Of a DNA stretch of 39,872 nt, positions 7,939-17,740 are shown piece by piece (position 1 is the stretch's first letter; each line of letters opens with the position of its first letter). The notes beneath the pieces were generated by a model, which saw nothing but the letters and a program-made list of their open reading frames with translations, made no database searches and was not told the DNA's origin. The stretch is from assembly GCA_003427395.1 (NCBI GenBank), contig BFEA01000422.1:1095477-1135348 (forward strand), read 5' to 3'. The position numbers and the translations under genes were made by a program. Origin of the DNA: Chara braunii (taxonomy: Eukaryota > Streptophyta > Charophyceae > Charales > Characeae).

Positions 7939-9616
7939 TATGTAGATGCTACAGTTAGTAAGTGGATAGCACACATATGGACGTATGATTTTGAAAAAGG
8001 TACCTACTGAAAAGAATTGAGCCAATGGGCTGAGCCGCGTAGAATGGGGATCAATAGATGATGAATCTCTTGGGGAGGCACCCTTCGTTGACGAATTCCT
8101 TATGGAAGACGATGACGAAGGACTACCTCCAGCTACTAGTTGTTATACAACTTCAGCCATAGCAACGAGCAGGGAAGACTTCTGGGGACAAAAGGATGAC
8201 CCTTACCTCCATTACTTTCTAACTCGAGAGGATGAGGAGGAAGGATAGTATGGGATGGTAGAACAAGCCGCTGTTGCAGCTCATGAGCTGGCAGAGAGTT
8301 CAAGGATGGTTGAACGAAAGTTGAATGAGATAGAGGAAGGGTCGGATGACCAGGAGCAAGATAAGGACGCTGAGGAGAGATTCAAGAAGAATGATTATGA
8401 TGGGGAATATAAGAGGATCGGTATGGTAATGAGCAGTAATCAGTTGGACGAATTCTACCATGAGAAAAAAAAAAGAACCTTTAGGCTGCGTAGGGGTCAC
8501 CTTTTCGTGGATGCTAAGGAAGGACTACCGCCACTGAGAGTAGTGTGTGGTAAGGAAAGGCAACTGGAGGTGATCGCCGCACTGCATGAGGGTCTAACAG
8601 GGGGTCATAGGGGTGATGACGCTACATACTATAAAGTATCTCGACTATATCACTGGGATGGTCTAAGAGATATTGTTATGAGATATTGTAAGTCATGTGA
8701 AGCCTTTCAGAAAAGGTCATCGATGCCACCTAGTGAGGATGGAATGAAATATGTACTAAACATGAGAGATAACATGTCTGGTTATGTTGAAGCAAAAGTC
8801 ATCCGTAAGAAAATTGCAAAGACATTGGCAGATTGGATCGAGGAAATCTGCTTGAGGTACCCCTTCATACGTGAGTTTGTGGCTGACCAAGGATCAGAGT
8901 TCAAGAACGAGATGGTCAGGAGGCTCATGTTCAAACTTGGAGTCATGATCAGATTTGTGACACCATATCATCCTCAGGCTAATGCACCAGTGGAAGGAGG
9001 TCACATGACACTAAAGGATGCTATATCAAAATGGTGCCAAGGCGACTCCAGGAACTGGTCATCTTTCTTAAGGGCGGCAGTCTATGCTGACAATGTGACT
9101 GTCAAACGGACTACAGGTTAAGCGCTCATTACACTCTTGTATGGCAGATATGCTACTTCTCCTATTGAGAACCTGGTTGAGACCTGGACCCATGAGGCAC
9201 AGAGAGAGTCGTACTCCACAGAGGAGTTACTGAGGCTGAGGATCAGGCAGATAAAGGAAGTGGATGAAGTCATAATTGAGGCCACGAAGAGGATGTCAGA
9301 CATCAGATTATCTGATCAGACACGGTGGAACAGCAAGAGGTACATCAGGAAGGAACGTCTTCAGGTCGGAGATATTGTACTTCTACATGATACATCTCTC
9401 GAGACACAGTGGACCAAGAGATTGGAAGCCAGGTGAATGGGACCATTCAGGATGATCAGAGAGGTTGAAGGCAAGACCTATGAGTTAGCAATAATGAATG
9501 GTACGAGATCCCATGGTATAGTATCCGGCTCCCGGCTCCGAAAATTCATACTTAGTGATGCAGATTTGATTCCGAGTTCGGGCAGAGTGATGAGGCGAGG
9601 CCCGAGAGCCGTCTAG
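7939..9616 (+). pseudogene. pol: integrase with N-terminal linker, element 1
   Basis: The frame runs in +2 from about 7994, after an A-run shift, to TAG 9614-9616. Internal stops are TGA 8018-8020 (likely CGA), TAG 8246-8248, TAA 9119-9121 and TGA 9434-9436 (likely TGG). The piece 8255-9121 (288 residues) carries the HHCC zinc finger (His111, His118, Cys145, Cys148) and the Asp211 and Glu247 of the catalytic triad, 35 residues apart as in D,D-35-E. The first catalytic Asp is missing: between QKRS and NMRDNMSGY about 25-30 residues present in element 2 are deleted in frame (near 8722-8745). The piece 9137-9436 and its read-through carry the C-terminal VGDIVLLHDTSLETQW and MGPFRMI (GPY/F-like) region, ending RRGPRAV. 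The enzyme would insert cDNA into the genome; this copy cannot. Confidence 0.8.
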
Positions 9617-9649
9617 CATCAGCCTAGACATGCTAAGACGTGGCCAGTG

Positions 9650-10100
9650 TGCCCTCAACATTTGTTGGGACGTGGTGAGAGTGCCGCCAACTTCAGATGA
9701 TTATTTGCTGGGATGTGGCCAGTGAGCCGTCGGCTATCGATGATTATAAGCTGGAGTGTGGACGGTGTTGCCGCCAGCTACAGATGATGATTATTTGCTC
9801 GGATGTGGTCAGTGAGCCGCCAGCTATCGATGATTATGAGCTGGGATATGGACAGTGTTGCCGCCAGCTACAGATGATGATTATTTGCTGGGATGTGGTC
9901 AGTGAGCCGCCAGCTATCGATGATTATGAGCTGGGATGTGGACAGTGTTGCCGCCAGCTACAAATGATGATGATTATTTGCTGGGACGTGGCCAGTGAGC
10001 CGCCGGCTATCGATGATGATTATGAGTTGGGACCTGGCCAGTGAGCCGTCAACTATCGATGATGATTATATGCTGGGACGTGGCCCGTGTACGCCAGCAG
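9650..10100 (+). repeat. 45-bp minisatellite with 90-bp higher-order unit
   Basis: GATGATTATTTGCTGGGATG recurs at 9696, 9786, 9876 and 9969, 90-93 bp apart. Each 90-bp unit is two related 45-bp halves (…TTTGCTGGGATGTGG… and …GAGCTGGGATGTGG…). Because 45 is a multiple of three, one frame stays open (9697-10044), giving a 30-residue repeat rich in Cys and Asp. I treat that ORF as a by-product of the array, which starts right after the integrase stop. Confidence 0.85.
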
Positions 10101-10244
10101 CAACCGACAGTCGGTTGTTATGATTATGGTATGATTTCGGATGCCGGAGCTGGATACGAGCAGCCTATGATGGCTCGGCTCATTGGTGGACTTATGTGTC
10201 TGCCGGACCCATATTGGCCTCAGTTTTGCATGTATGTGAGTTAA

Positions 10245-12267
10245 ACTTTTAAAATTTCAGTTCATTGCATTGTATCTAGCTTGTCATGTGTCAGTCCTGA
10301 GACATGCCTGGGGGATTGGGAACCAGTTTATGGGATTTCAATTCTTGCCTCTTATTGTATTTTATTTAGTCTGAATGACATTTATGAAATGAATGGCTGT
10401 GGGATAAAGTAAAATTTGTTTTCTTCCTCTCATAAGTCAGCGCTCAGTTGATGGGGCAACCTTCTAGTACGATTGCGTAAGGAGGATTGTCTAGCATCAT
10501 CTGGCACAAATTGATTAGCTATCTCTGAAAGAGGGTGACATTTAGCCTAGTGGAGTGTTCCCTTGGCAAGGGACTCAGCATTGCCGTGATGGGGTTCCTC
10601 TCCAGACGGGCCTTCGTGGCTAAACGATACCAAGCTCTATAGGGATAGGTAATCAGTCATGTGTCATAATCGATAGAGTGATCTGTCCGATCATGAGATC
10701 GGGCAAAAATCACTTAGCATCACAGCGAATTGAGGCTCGCTGCATTCTTCATGCTGGAAGGAGTGTTCTCACTGCAGTCGTCGGGCTCTCGCAACGGTTC
10801 CCCGACGATAGTCTATCCACAGTGGCGTCCCCTGCGGTGTCAGCACTTGCGTCCTTCATGAAGAGGCGGAGAGTTTTCAACTGTGCCTCTTGAGCAAGAG
10901 ATGATTCCCTGAAGCAGGTTTTCACAAGGTCCAGAGGCTAGCTGGGTCAGCGGAGTGTCTGAGCCATAGTGGCAGATAACTTCGGACCCTAGGGTGGCTA
11001 GTCGTTCCTCAGGTCATCGTATGGTGATCTGGTCTGCCTGCTAGAAAGGAAGGAGGCATCCTGAGCCTCTCCAAGTCTAAATCCGACATTTGGCTGATCA
11101 AGGTGGTGGACTCCTACTATCACTCTGATCGGGGTATCTCTCGGGAGCAGTGTCTCAAGGGGCATTCCCTTGGCAACGGGTCAAGCCAGGTATCCACAGC
11201 CCAGCTGGCAACAGGGCCATTATGGCCTCCTAGCCCACTGTTGCAAAGCTTAATTGTGGACTCGCTCTGACTCACGAGCAGTGTCTGGTTGGGTGTTGGC
11301 TGGCTCCCCGCACAGTAGCAAGAGTCGGGCGTTAGAAAGAAGTCGAGCGAGTAGACGGAGGTTCTGAAGTCGACTAAAGAGTTTCTGCGCCATGGGTCTG
11401 CACTCATCGGAGTGAGGGTTTCATGAAGGGGTATGCGACTCCCCGTGAATTGTTCTGAGCAAGGGCTCATAGGGTGGTCTGACCGCCATGACAGGGAATC
11501 AGGAATGACTATACTCTGCTTGCCGGGTTGGGTCAGCGGAGGAGCCCACCAGGGCGAGCGGGGGCACTCTCGGAAGGCCGAAAGGTAAGACTCTGAGAGT
11601 GAGTGAGGAAGGGGTGTCGGCAAGGGTCTTTAGGAGAGATCCTTTTTTCTCGTGTTTTTTTTTAGGCTTGACTTGACATCTGTTTTGCAGGTACCCTACA
11701 GCCAGACGAAGACAATGAGGTTTGGTATGACCCGACAGTGAGCGGCACAGAGCCGGCAGACAAAGAGAAAGGGGTTTGGTATATTCACCCCTTATGAGGC
11801 AGCCTTCAGTCTAGATGACCTGGATGATCCTGGATTCGATGATTGGTCCCATATTCGGTCGTGGTTGAGATATTGATTATGTTGTACTGATGGGCAGTAT
11901 AGATGAGATGGACTGATCCAATGATGACGAGATGTGCAGGCCAGGATTGAGACTTGGACTGCTAGACCAGACCTAGCGATGGGGTCAGGTCTAAGATTGA
12001 GGATCGATCATGACGATGCATGAAGCCAAACCTAATGAAAGGTTTGACTTGAGATTGAGGCTGATTCAGTGATGCAAGGGAACGAGATTGATAGTATGAT
12101 TGGGCTGCATGAGCAGTCATGATACTTGCATGTGGTGACTGCACCACGCAAGTCTGATAAGGCTAATTCCTTCTTGATTTGATGGTGGCTTGGACCAGTG
12201 GACCATGCCTTATTGAGTGAGCACTCAAGCCCTAGCGGGTGAGCACCCTGATGATTGGGGATATAGT
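10245..12267 (+). other. 3' internal region of element 1, no clear gene
   Basis: About 2 kb between the minisatellite and the antisense ORF. No conserved protein motif is visible on either strand. The 167-codon minus-strand frame at 11120-11623 has no protein-like pattern. Small palindromes occur, such as CCCTTGGCAAGGG near 10560, and CAAACCT/AGGTTTG and AGACCT/AGGTCT hairpins near 11970-12050. Plant gypsy elements often carry a long non-coding or accessory region here. Confidence 0.5.
11640..11876 (+). other. possible 3' splice acceptor with short acidic open frames
   Basis: A pyrimidine-rich tract and TGTTTTGCAG end at 11690. Immediately after, one frame is open for 34 codons (LQPDEDNEVWYDPTVSG…, stop 11795-11797). 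An overlapping frame continues for 30 codons (FTPYEAAFSLDDLDDPGFDD…, stop 11874-11876). Both are strongly acidic. The layout resembles a spliced accessory exon broken by one shift, as for downstream ORFs of some plant gypsy elements, but no partner donor was identified. This is inference. Confidence 0.25.
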
Positions 12268-12774
12268 TTATATAATACCCCTATATATCAGATAGCATAC
12301 AAGGCCGCTTAGTTCAAGTTGGCATATGAAGAACAGCGTAAGTATGAGGCACAAGCGATAGCTGGGCGGCGCAGCCTCATGAGCGACGGGCGGATCTGGT
12401 GCGCGTGGCAACGGCGATGGCGCAGGGCGAGGCGGCTGTGGCAGGACGGTGAGCTGGCGAGGAGATGGTTGAGTAGAGGAAGAAGGGTGGTATGGTGAAG
12501 GGTATGATCGAGAGGGTGGATCGAAATGCGGAGGCGGAGAGCCGTAGCGCTGCTCGTATTTATACGCATAGTACATCATAGATCTATGCGACGGCGTGCG
12601 CTCGCGCCGGTCCTCTGAGCGATGGTGCAAGCGCGTTCCTCCCCATCTCATCTCCTCCTCCTCCTCTTCAGATCTCTCCCCTTCGTACGTCAGATCGATC
12701 AGTCGATTTGGCGCCTTCCCCTGTCGACCTCCTCTCCCACGTCCAGCGCCCAAGCCTCGCGTCTTTGGCGCCAT
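12268..12774 (-). CDS. antisense RGG/Pro-rich ORF, unknown (accessory ORF or gag-like fragment)
   Basis: On the minus strand an ATG at 12774-12772, in a GCCATGG context, opens 168 codons. The N-terminus is basic and Gly-rich (MAPKTRGLGAGRGRGGRQGK), followed by an acidic EGERSEEEEEEM run, an Arg-rich segment, a Tyr/Pro-rich part (YYAYKYEQRYGSPPP) and a long Pro-rich low-complexity tail. From about residue 140 the sequence turns hydrophobic and less convincing, so the true end may be lost. It could be the N-terminus of another element's Gag inserted in reverse, or an antisense accessory ORF as described for Grande, RIRE2 and Retand plant elements. No domain is recognised. Confidence 0.4.
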   Translation of the reverse strand: MAPKTRGLGAGRGRGGRQGKAPNRLIDLTYEGERSEEEEEEMRWGGTRLHHRSEDRRERTPSHRSMMYYAYKYEQRYGSPPPHFDPPSRSYPSPYHPSSSTQPSPRQLTVLPQPPRPAPSPLPRAPDPPVAHEAAPPSYRLCLILTLFFICQLELSGLVCYLIYRGII

Positions 12775-12793
12775 GGCAAAACTGATTATCAAC

Positions 12794-12861
12794 GCGATGA
12801 TAAGCGTTGCGCGACGATAAGCGCTGCGCGATGATAAGTGTTGCGTAACGATGAGCGCTAG
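12794..12861 (+). repeat. 17-bp tandem repeat, four units
   Basis: GCGATGATAAGCGTTGC and variants at 12794, 12811, 12828 and 12845. It sits just upstream of the antisense ORF start, so it may be part of that unit's 5' region. Confidence 0.8.
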
Positions 12862-13439
12862 TGCGATAAGAGTGCAAGTAAGTCAAGAACGATGAAGGCA
12901 GCAGTAATAGGAAGAGCATAATAGCGCTGCACACTCGACGATTCGAGTTCGAGTGCGAATGGTGAGAATGAGTAAACTATTAAGCCTTTATGGTGGCCGA
13001 AACCTGGCGAGGACGCCAGGAATGGGGTTTGGTATGGTTGTCGGAAGACGGTGCGGTGCAGCAGCGACAAATGACTCCCCCCGGTCCACCCCGCACTGCG
13101 TCTAAATCGCGCCTAGGGACGTCCACAGTCTTGGTCAAACTGGACCCTAGCACGTCGGTTGGATTTCCCCTAAGCCGAAATTAAGGGAAAGACGGCGCGG
13201 CAGTACGGTCCTCCGAAGATCTGAATCGTCCCTGTTGGACTGCACCAACGCCACCGCAATGGGCCAATTAGTGGGTTCCGGTCCAAACGGCACCTGAAAC
13301 GGACCAAGGGTTAGTGAGATATTCAAGTTTGACCGGTTGGGACCGGACCGACTTCGCCGCATAATTTGGCCAGAAAAGGGACAGCCCTAAGAAGTCATAT
13401 AGATGAACAGCTAGACCCGAATAATTAAAGATAGGGTTG
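12862..13439. other. unassigned sequence
   Basis: No ORF with protein-like composition, no repeat unit and no recognisable RNA gene. The first 70 bp are the upstream side of the antisense ORF. Confidence 0.4.
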
Positions 13440-13745
13440 TGTGTTATTTTAGCACGGGACAGACTGTTCGTCTTCCAAAGTCGGGCCTACACCACTCCCG
13501 TTCTAAAATTAGCACAGTCCCACGCTATTTTTAGCGTGGGACTTACTGTTCGTCTACCGGGGACTGGGCCTGCGCCAGTCCCGTTCTAAAATTAGCACAG
13601 CCCCACGCAATTTTTAGCGTGGGACTGACTGTTCATCTACAGGGGAATGAGCCTGCACTAGTCCCGTTCTAAAATGAGCACAGTCCCACGCTATTTTCAG
13701 CGTGGGACTAACTGTTCGTCTGTCGGGACTACTGCTGTTTTTAGC
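13440..13745 (+). repeat. 83-bp tandem array with two hairpins per unit
   Basis: TTCTAAAAT starts units at 13501, 13584 and 13667 (83 bp apart), with a partial unit before. Each unit holds a perfect or near-perfect stem: GTCCCACGCT/AGCGTGGGAC with a 6-base loop at 13517-13542 and 13683-13708, and a one-mismatch version in the middle unit. A second stem, GGGACTGG/CCAGTCCC at 13560-13582, lies in the spacer. Compensated structure is not tested. Confidence 0.85.
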
Positions 13746-14043
13746 GCAAGCCCGGTCTAGAGTTTGACCACAGCCTCGACCTTGGGACTGCATCACCCAG
13801 CCCCGATCACTTGGCCTCTCCATTATGAAAGAGAGGCCACGTCACCCAAGAGGGACAGATCAGCATGCGTGACGCACGTGGCACGGATCAGGCTGTGAGA
13901 GAACCCTCACCTGCGGGAGCGCTACGGCCTTGGCGGAACGGCAAGGGGCGAAAGGCACGAGCCAGAGAACAGCGACTTGCCTGCAGGAGCATGAGAGGAG
14001 CACGGAGCAGGAGGCAAGAGAGTCGAGCAGAAGGCAAGCCAGG

Positions 14044-14066
14044 GAAAGGATAAGGAAAAGGGGGGG
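14044..14066 (+). promoter_or_regulatory. candidate polypurine tract of element 1
   Basis: An unbroken purine-rich run (AAAGGATAAGGAAAAGGGGGG), except for one T, is the best primer candidate for plus-strand DNA between integrase and the proven 3' LTR part. A TG occurs seven bases downstream (TGACCCCT, 14073). If correct, the 3' LTR is 14073-19218, about 5.1 kb. The 5' copy of this border is outside the window, so this cannot be proven here. Confidence 0.3.
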
Positions 14067-14194
14067 CAAGACTGACCCCTCACTGTCCCTTTCTTATCCC
14101 TTCTCTTCTCTCATCTTCTCTTTTTTTTCTCTCTCTCTTCCTTTTCAACCGTCTTCATGGGTTGGGTACATGTCACATCTGATCTGTGCACATC

Positions 14195-14420
14195 ATGCTT
14201 GAGCTATTGATTGAACATGAATTGTGTGCTCACTTGCTGCATCTGAACATTGACCTTGAGCTGAGCACCGATGAGCGCTGCACCTGATGACTGACCATGA
14301 GTTGTGAGCTCACATGCTGTAATTGAGGGTTGACCCTGAACTCACGCGTACCTGATCTGAGTGTTGTGCGCCCATGCACACCGTGCTGGTGAGTTTTACG
14401 TAGCTGTGCACCTGAGCACA
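14195..14420 (+). repeat. degenerate ~60-bp repeats
   Basis: Phrases such as TTGACCTTGAGCTGAGCAC, TGACCATGAGTTGTGAGCTC and TTGACCCTGAACTCACGCG recur with drifting spacing. Weak but visible array, no coding signal. Confidence 0.45.
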
Positions 14421-14499
14421 TTTCGCTGTTGTCCTACCCATATTCTATTTGAATTATTTGCGGTATGTCACTATTTGGCCGATCACACATCAACAGGTG

Positions 14500-15320
14500 C
14501 AGCGACGCCTGGCCCTAAGTTAAGGTCATTCGCATTGTGTCGCTGCCCCCGGGTTCTACCTGGATTACTTGTTTATGATGGTGTGATCAACCACCACTTG
14601 GCTGGTCTGCGCAGCTCGATAAGATTATGCTCAGCCGCTTCGCGAGTCATCGCAGGAAACCCTCAACCGTTGAGCACGGTGAGAGTTTATTCTTTTAATT
14701 TATTTTATCATATGCTTTTATTCCTTAATCACCCTTTTGACTTGGCTAACCGCAGCGGTGCTCTGGCCCTAAGTGAAGGCCGAGAGCAGCACACCGCTGC
14801 TGTTCTCACAAACAATTATTCGTTAATCAGCCTCTTGACTGATAGACCACAGCGGTGCTTTGGCCCTAAGTGAAGGCCGAGAGTGGCACACCGCTGCTGT
14901 TCTCACTAGCAATTTTTCGATAATCAGTCTTTTGACTAATAGACCGCAGCGGTGCTCTGGCCCTAAGTGAAGGCCGAGAGCGGCACACCGCTGTCGTTCT
15001 CACTAGCAATTATTCGTTAATCAGCCCTTGATTGGCTGATCACAGCGGTGGTCTGGCCCTAAGTGAAGGCCGAGAGCGGCACACCGTTGCCGTCTTCACA
15101 AGCAATTATTCGTTAATCACCCCTTGATTGGCTGATCACAGCCGTGCTCTGGCCCTAAGTGAAGGCCGAGAGCGACACACCGCTGTCGTTCTCACTAGTG
15201 TCTATTCTTCAATCAGCCTTGATCGGCTGATCGCAGCGGTGTTCTGGCCCTAAGTGAAGGCCGAGAGTGGCACACCGCAACCGTTCTCATATGCATTTAT
15301 TTATTCAGCCTTTGAATGGC
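14500..15320 (+). repeat. 96/97-bp minisatellite, six main units
   Basis: TGGCCCTAAGTGAAGGCCGA starts at 14764, 14861, 14958, 15054, 15150 and 15245 (97, 97, 96, 96, 95 bp apart), with a diverged outlier at 14510. Each unit contains the flanking pair CAGCGGTG…CACCGCTG, so a stem can form around the GGCCCTAAGTGAAGGCC core. The ORF 14361-14873 merely crosses the array and is not called. Confidence 0.9.
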
Positions 15321-15680
15321 TGATCGCGGCTGTGGCTGCACAGTTGTGCAGTTTGCGCACCATGCTGAGGGCCGTAACTGAACTGTGCGCAGTGAGCGCA
15401 CCACATATTTGAACTGTGCGCTGAGGCGCACTGTGTCTGAGGGCCATATCTGAACTATGCTGCGTTCGCACCGTCTGATGGCCATATCCGAACTGTGTGT
15501 CAGCGCACACCATGCTTGAAGATCATATCCTAACTGTATGTCTGCGCACACCATACTTGAGGGCTGTAACCAAACTGTGTGCCTACGCACATTATACTTG
15601 AGGGTTGTGCCTGCGCACATCCGAACTGTGTGCCCGCGCATACCGTACTTGAGGACAATATTTGAACTGTGTCTGAGTTG
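15320..15680 (+). repeat. ~50-bp degenerate minisatellite
   Basis: Units built on GAACTGTGTGCC…GCGCACACCATACTTGAGGGC recur about every 45-57 bp. Open frames on both strands here are repeat read-through. Confidence 0.7.
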
Positions 15681-15689
15681 TAATTGGGC

Positions 15690-15935
15690 ACTGCTATTAT
15701 GGGCTGATTTTCGTGCCAGATGTTGAGCGCTCTCGCGCACTATTATTATGGGCTGATTTTCGGACCAGATCTTGAGCGCTCTCGCATACTGTTATTATGG
15801 GCTGATTTTCGGGTCAGACCTTGAGCGCTCTCGCGCACTGTTATTATGGGCCGATTTTTGGGCCGGATCTTGAGCGTTCCCGCACACTGCTGTTAAGGGC
15901 TGATTTATGGATCAGATGTTGAGCATTGATATCAA
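15690..15935 (+). repeat. 49-bp minisatellite, about five units
   Basis: TATTATGGGCTGATTTTCG starts at 15695, 15744, 15793 and 15842, exactly 49 bp apart, with a decayed fifth unit near 15891. The units contain TTGAGCGCTCTCGC. Confidence 0.9.
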
Positions 15936-16139
15936 GAGTTGATTTCGGAAAAAAGCAACAGAGAGATTTTGCCTTGGTCGAACTGAACCAGCGTGCCACT
16001 AGGCAACTTTGCCTTGACCAGCGAACTAAAGTCTGAGATCGCGGGCCAACTTTGTCAATCTTCGGGCATTGTTAGGTTCCCCGATGTTTGACAATATCAA
16101 CTGCTTGCACCAGGTACTGCAATACGAGTGCGTGCCGAT

Positions 16140-17060
16140 AACCAGAACTATTATTTGAGTGCGCGCGAGTGATCAGAATTATTACTTGAATACGCGCCCA
16201 TGCCGGGAATTGCTATTTGAGTGCGCGCCCATGCTCCGCATTGCTATTTGAGTGCGCGCCCATGCGCGCCCATGCTCCGCATCACTATTTGAGTGCGCGC
16301 CCATGCGCGCCCGTGCTAGATATTATTATTCTAAAGTGCGCGTCCGTGCGCTCATAGACCAGACATTATTTTTAAGTGCGCACCTGCACTCGCCCAGATC
16401 AAATATTATTTTAAAGTGTGCGCCCGCGCGCGCCCAGACCAGATATTATTTTGAGTGTGCGCTCCCACGCGCCCAGACCAGATATTATATTTTAAGTGTG
16501 TGTAGCGCGCGTGCAGACCAGATATTATATTTCTAAGTGCGCGCCCGCGCGAGCCCAGACCAAATATTATTTTTGAGTGCGCGCCGGTGCGTGCCCAAGC
16601 TTGGAATAGCAGTAAGAGTGCGCGCCCGTGCGCGTCCAAGCTTGGAATAGCAGTAAGAGTGCGCGCCCGTGCCCGCACAAGCTTGGAATAGAAGTAAGAG
16701 TGCGCGCCCGTGCGCGCCCAAGCTTAGAATAGCAGTAAGAGTGCGTGCCCGTGCGCGCCCAAGCTTACCATTGCAGTTAGAGTGTGCGCCTGTGCGCGCC
16801 CAAGCTTGGAATAGCACTAAGAGTGTGTGCCCATGCGCGCCCAAGCTTGGGATAGCAGTTAGAGTGAGCGCCCATGCGCGCCCAAGCTTGGCATTGCAGT
16901 TAGAGTGCGCGCCCATGCGCGCCCAAGCTTGGTATTGCAGTTAGAGTGCGTGCCCGTGTGCGCCCGGGCAGGATATTGCTATTAGAGTGCGGGCCCATGT
17001 GCACTTGCGCTGGATATGTGTGCGCCCAGGCTGAATATTGTCGTTTGAGTGCGAGCCCAT
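16140..17060 (+). repeat. 41-bp GC-rich minisatellite with HindIII sites
   Basis: CAAGCTT(GG/AG/AC) starts at 16596, 16637, 16678, 16719, 16760, 16801, 16842, 16883 and 16924, a strict 41-bp period over nine units. Flanking diverged units extend the array to about 16140 and 17060. Each unit has alternating GTGCGCGCCCGTGCGCGCCC, a purine-pyrimidine pattern prone to Z-DNA. Long ORFs on both strands in this block are repeat artefacts. Confidence 0.95.
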
Positions 17061-17740
17061 GTATACCCGAGCATAGGATTGCTGGCTGGGAAGATTTGCC
17101 ATCACACTCCCGTTGATTTATTTCTTTGCTGATCAGCAACACCTCATGCACATGATATTTTCCCTCGCACGGGGAGCATTGGCAGTTCAGTCCCTGCACA
17201 GATGACCTGCCTCAGTCTAGCCCCAGTACATTCAACATTTGTGACTGGTCCTTGTGCATGAGATGTTCTACTGATCAGTTGTTGTTCAGTCGGGCCCTTC
17301 AGGCGGGCCTACTTGAGATTGTTGCTGTTAAGTCGGGCCCTTCAAGCAGGCCTACTTGAGATTGTTGTTGTTCAGCCGGGCCCTTCAGGCGGGCCTACTT
17401 GAGATTATTGTTGTTCAGTCGGGCCCCTTCAGGTGGGCCCACCTCTCGAGATCGTTGCAGTTTTCAGCCAGGCCCCTTCAGGTGGGCCCTTTCTTCTGAG
17501 ATAGTTGTTGTTCAGCCGGGCCCATTCAGGCGGGCTTTATATTGAGTTGCTGTTCAGCCGGGCCCATTCAGGCGGGCCCTATATCGAGTTGCAGTTCAGT
17601 CAGGCCATTCAGACAGGCCTCCACATTGAGTTGTTGATTGTTATTTGGCCACGTCTTGGAGGGAGTATCTGCATTAGTGAGACTGCACCTTCTATCCAAG
17701 TTGGCCTGTCGTCGTGAGACTGCCCCTACGTGGGGCAGAT

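Noticed and set aside
2737-9436. UGA read as Trp (recoded genetic code), because several TGA codons sit at conserved Trp positions
   Set aside because: TAA and TAG stops and frameshifts are equally common in the same genes, and other TGA codons replace Arg CGA. Mutational decay explains all of them.
9697-10044. 115-codon ORF with 30-residue Cys/Asp repeats
   Set aside because: It is an open frame created by a 45-bp (multiple of three) minisatellite; no start context or homologous protein pattern.
11120-11623. 167-codon minus-strand ORF
   Set aside because: Composition looks random for protein, with no repeat, motif or codon pattern; likely chance in a GC-moderate region.
16580-16960. Regular repeats resembling a CRISPR array
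   Set aside because: The whole 41-bp unit repeats with no unique spacers, the surroundings are eukaryotic retroelement DNA, and no cas-like gene is present.
15297-17199. Several 90-147 codon ORFs rich in Arg, Ala and His on both strands
   Set aside because: All fall within minisatellite arrays, with unit-length periodicity in the translation.
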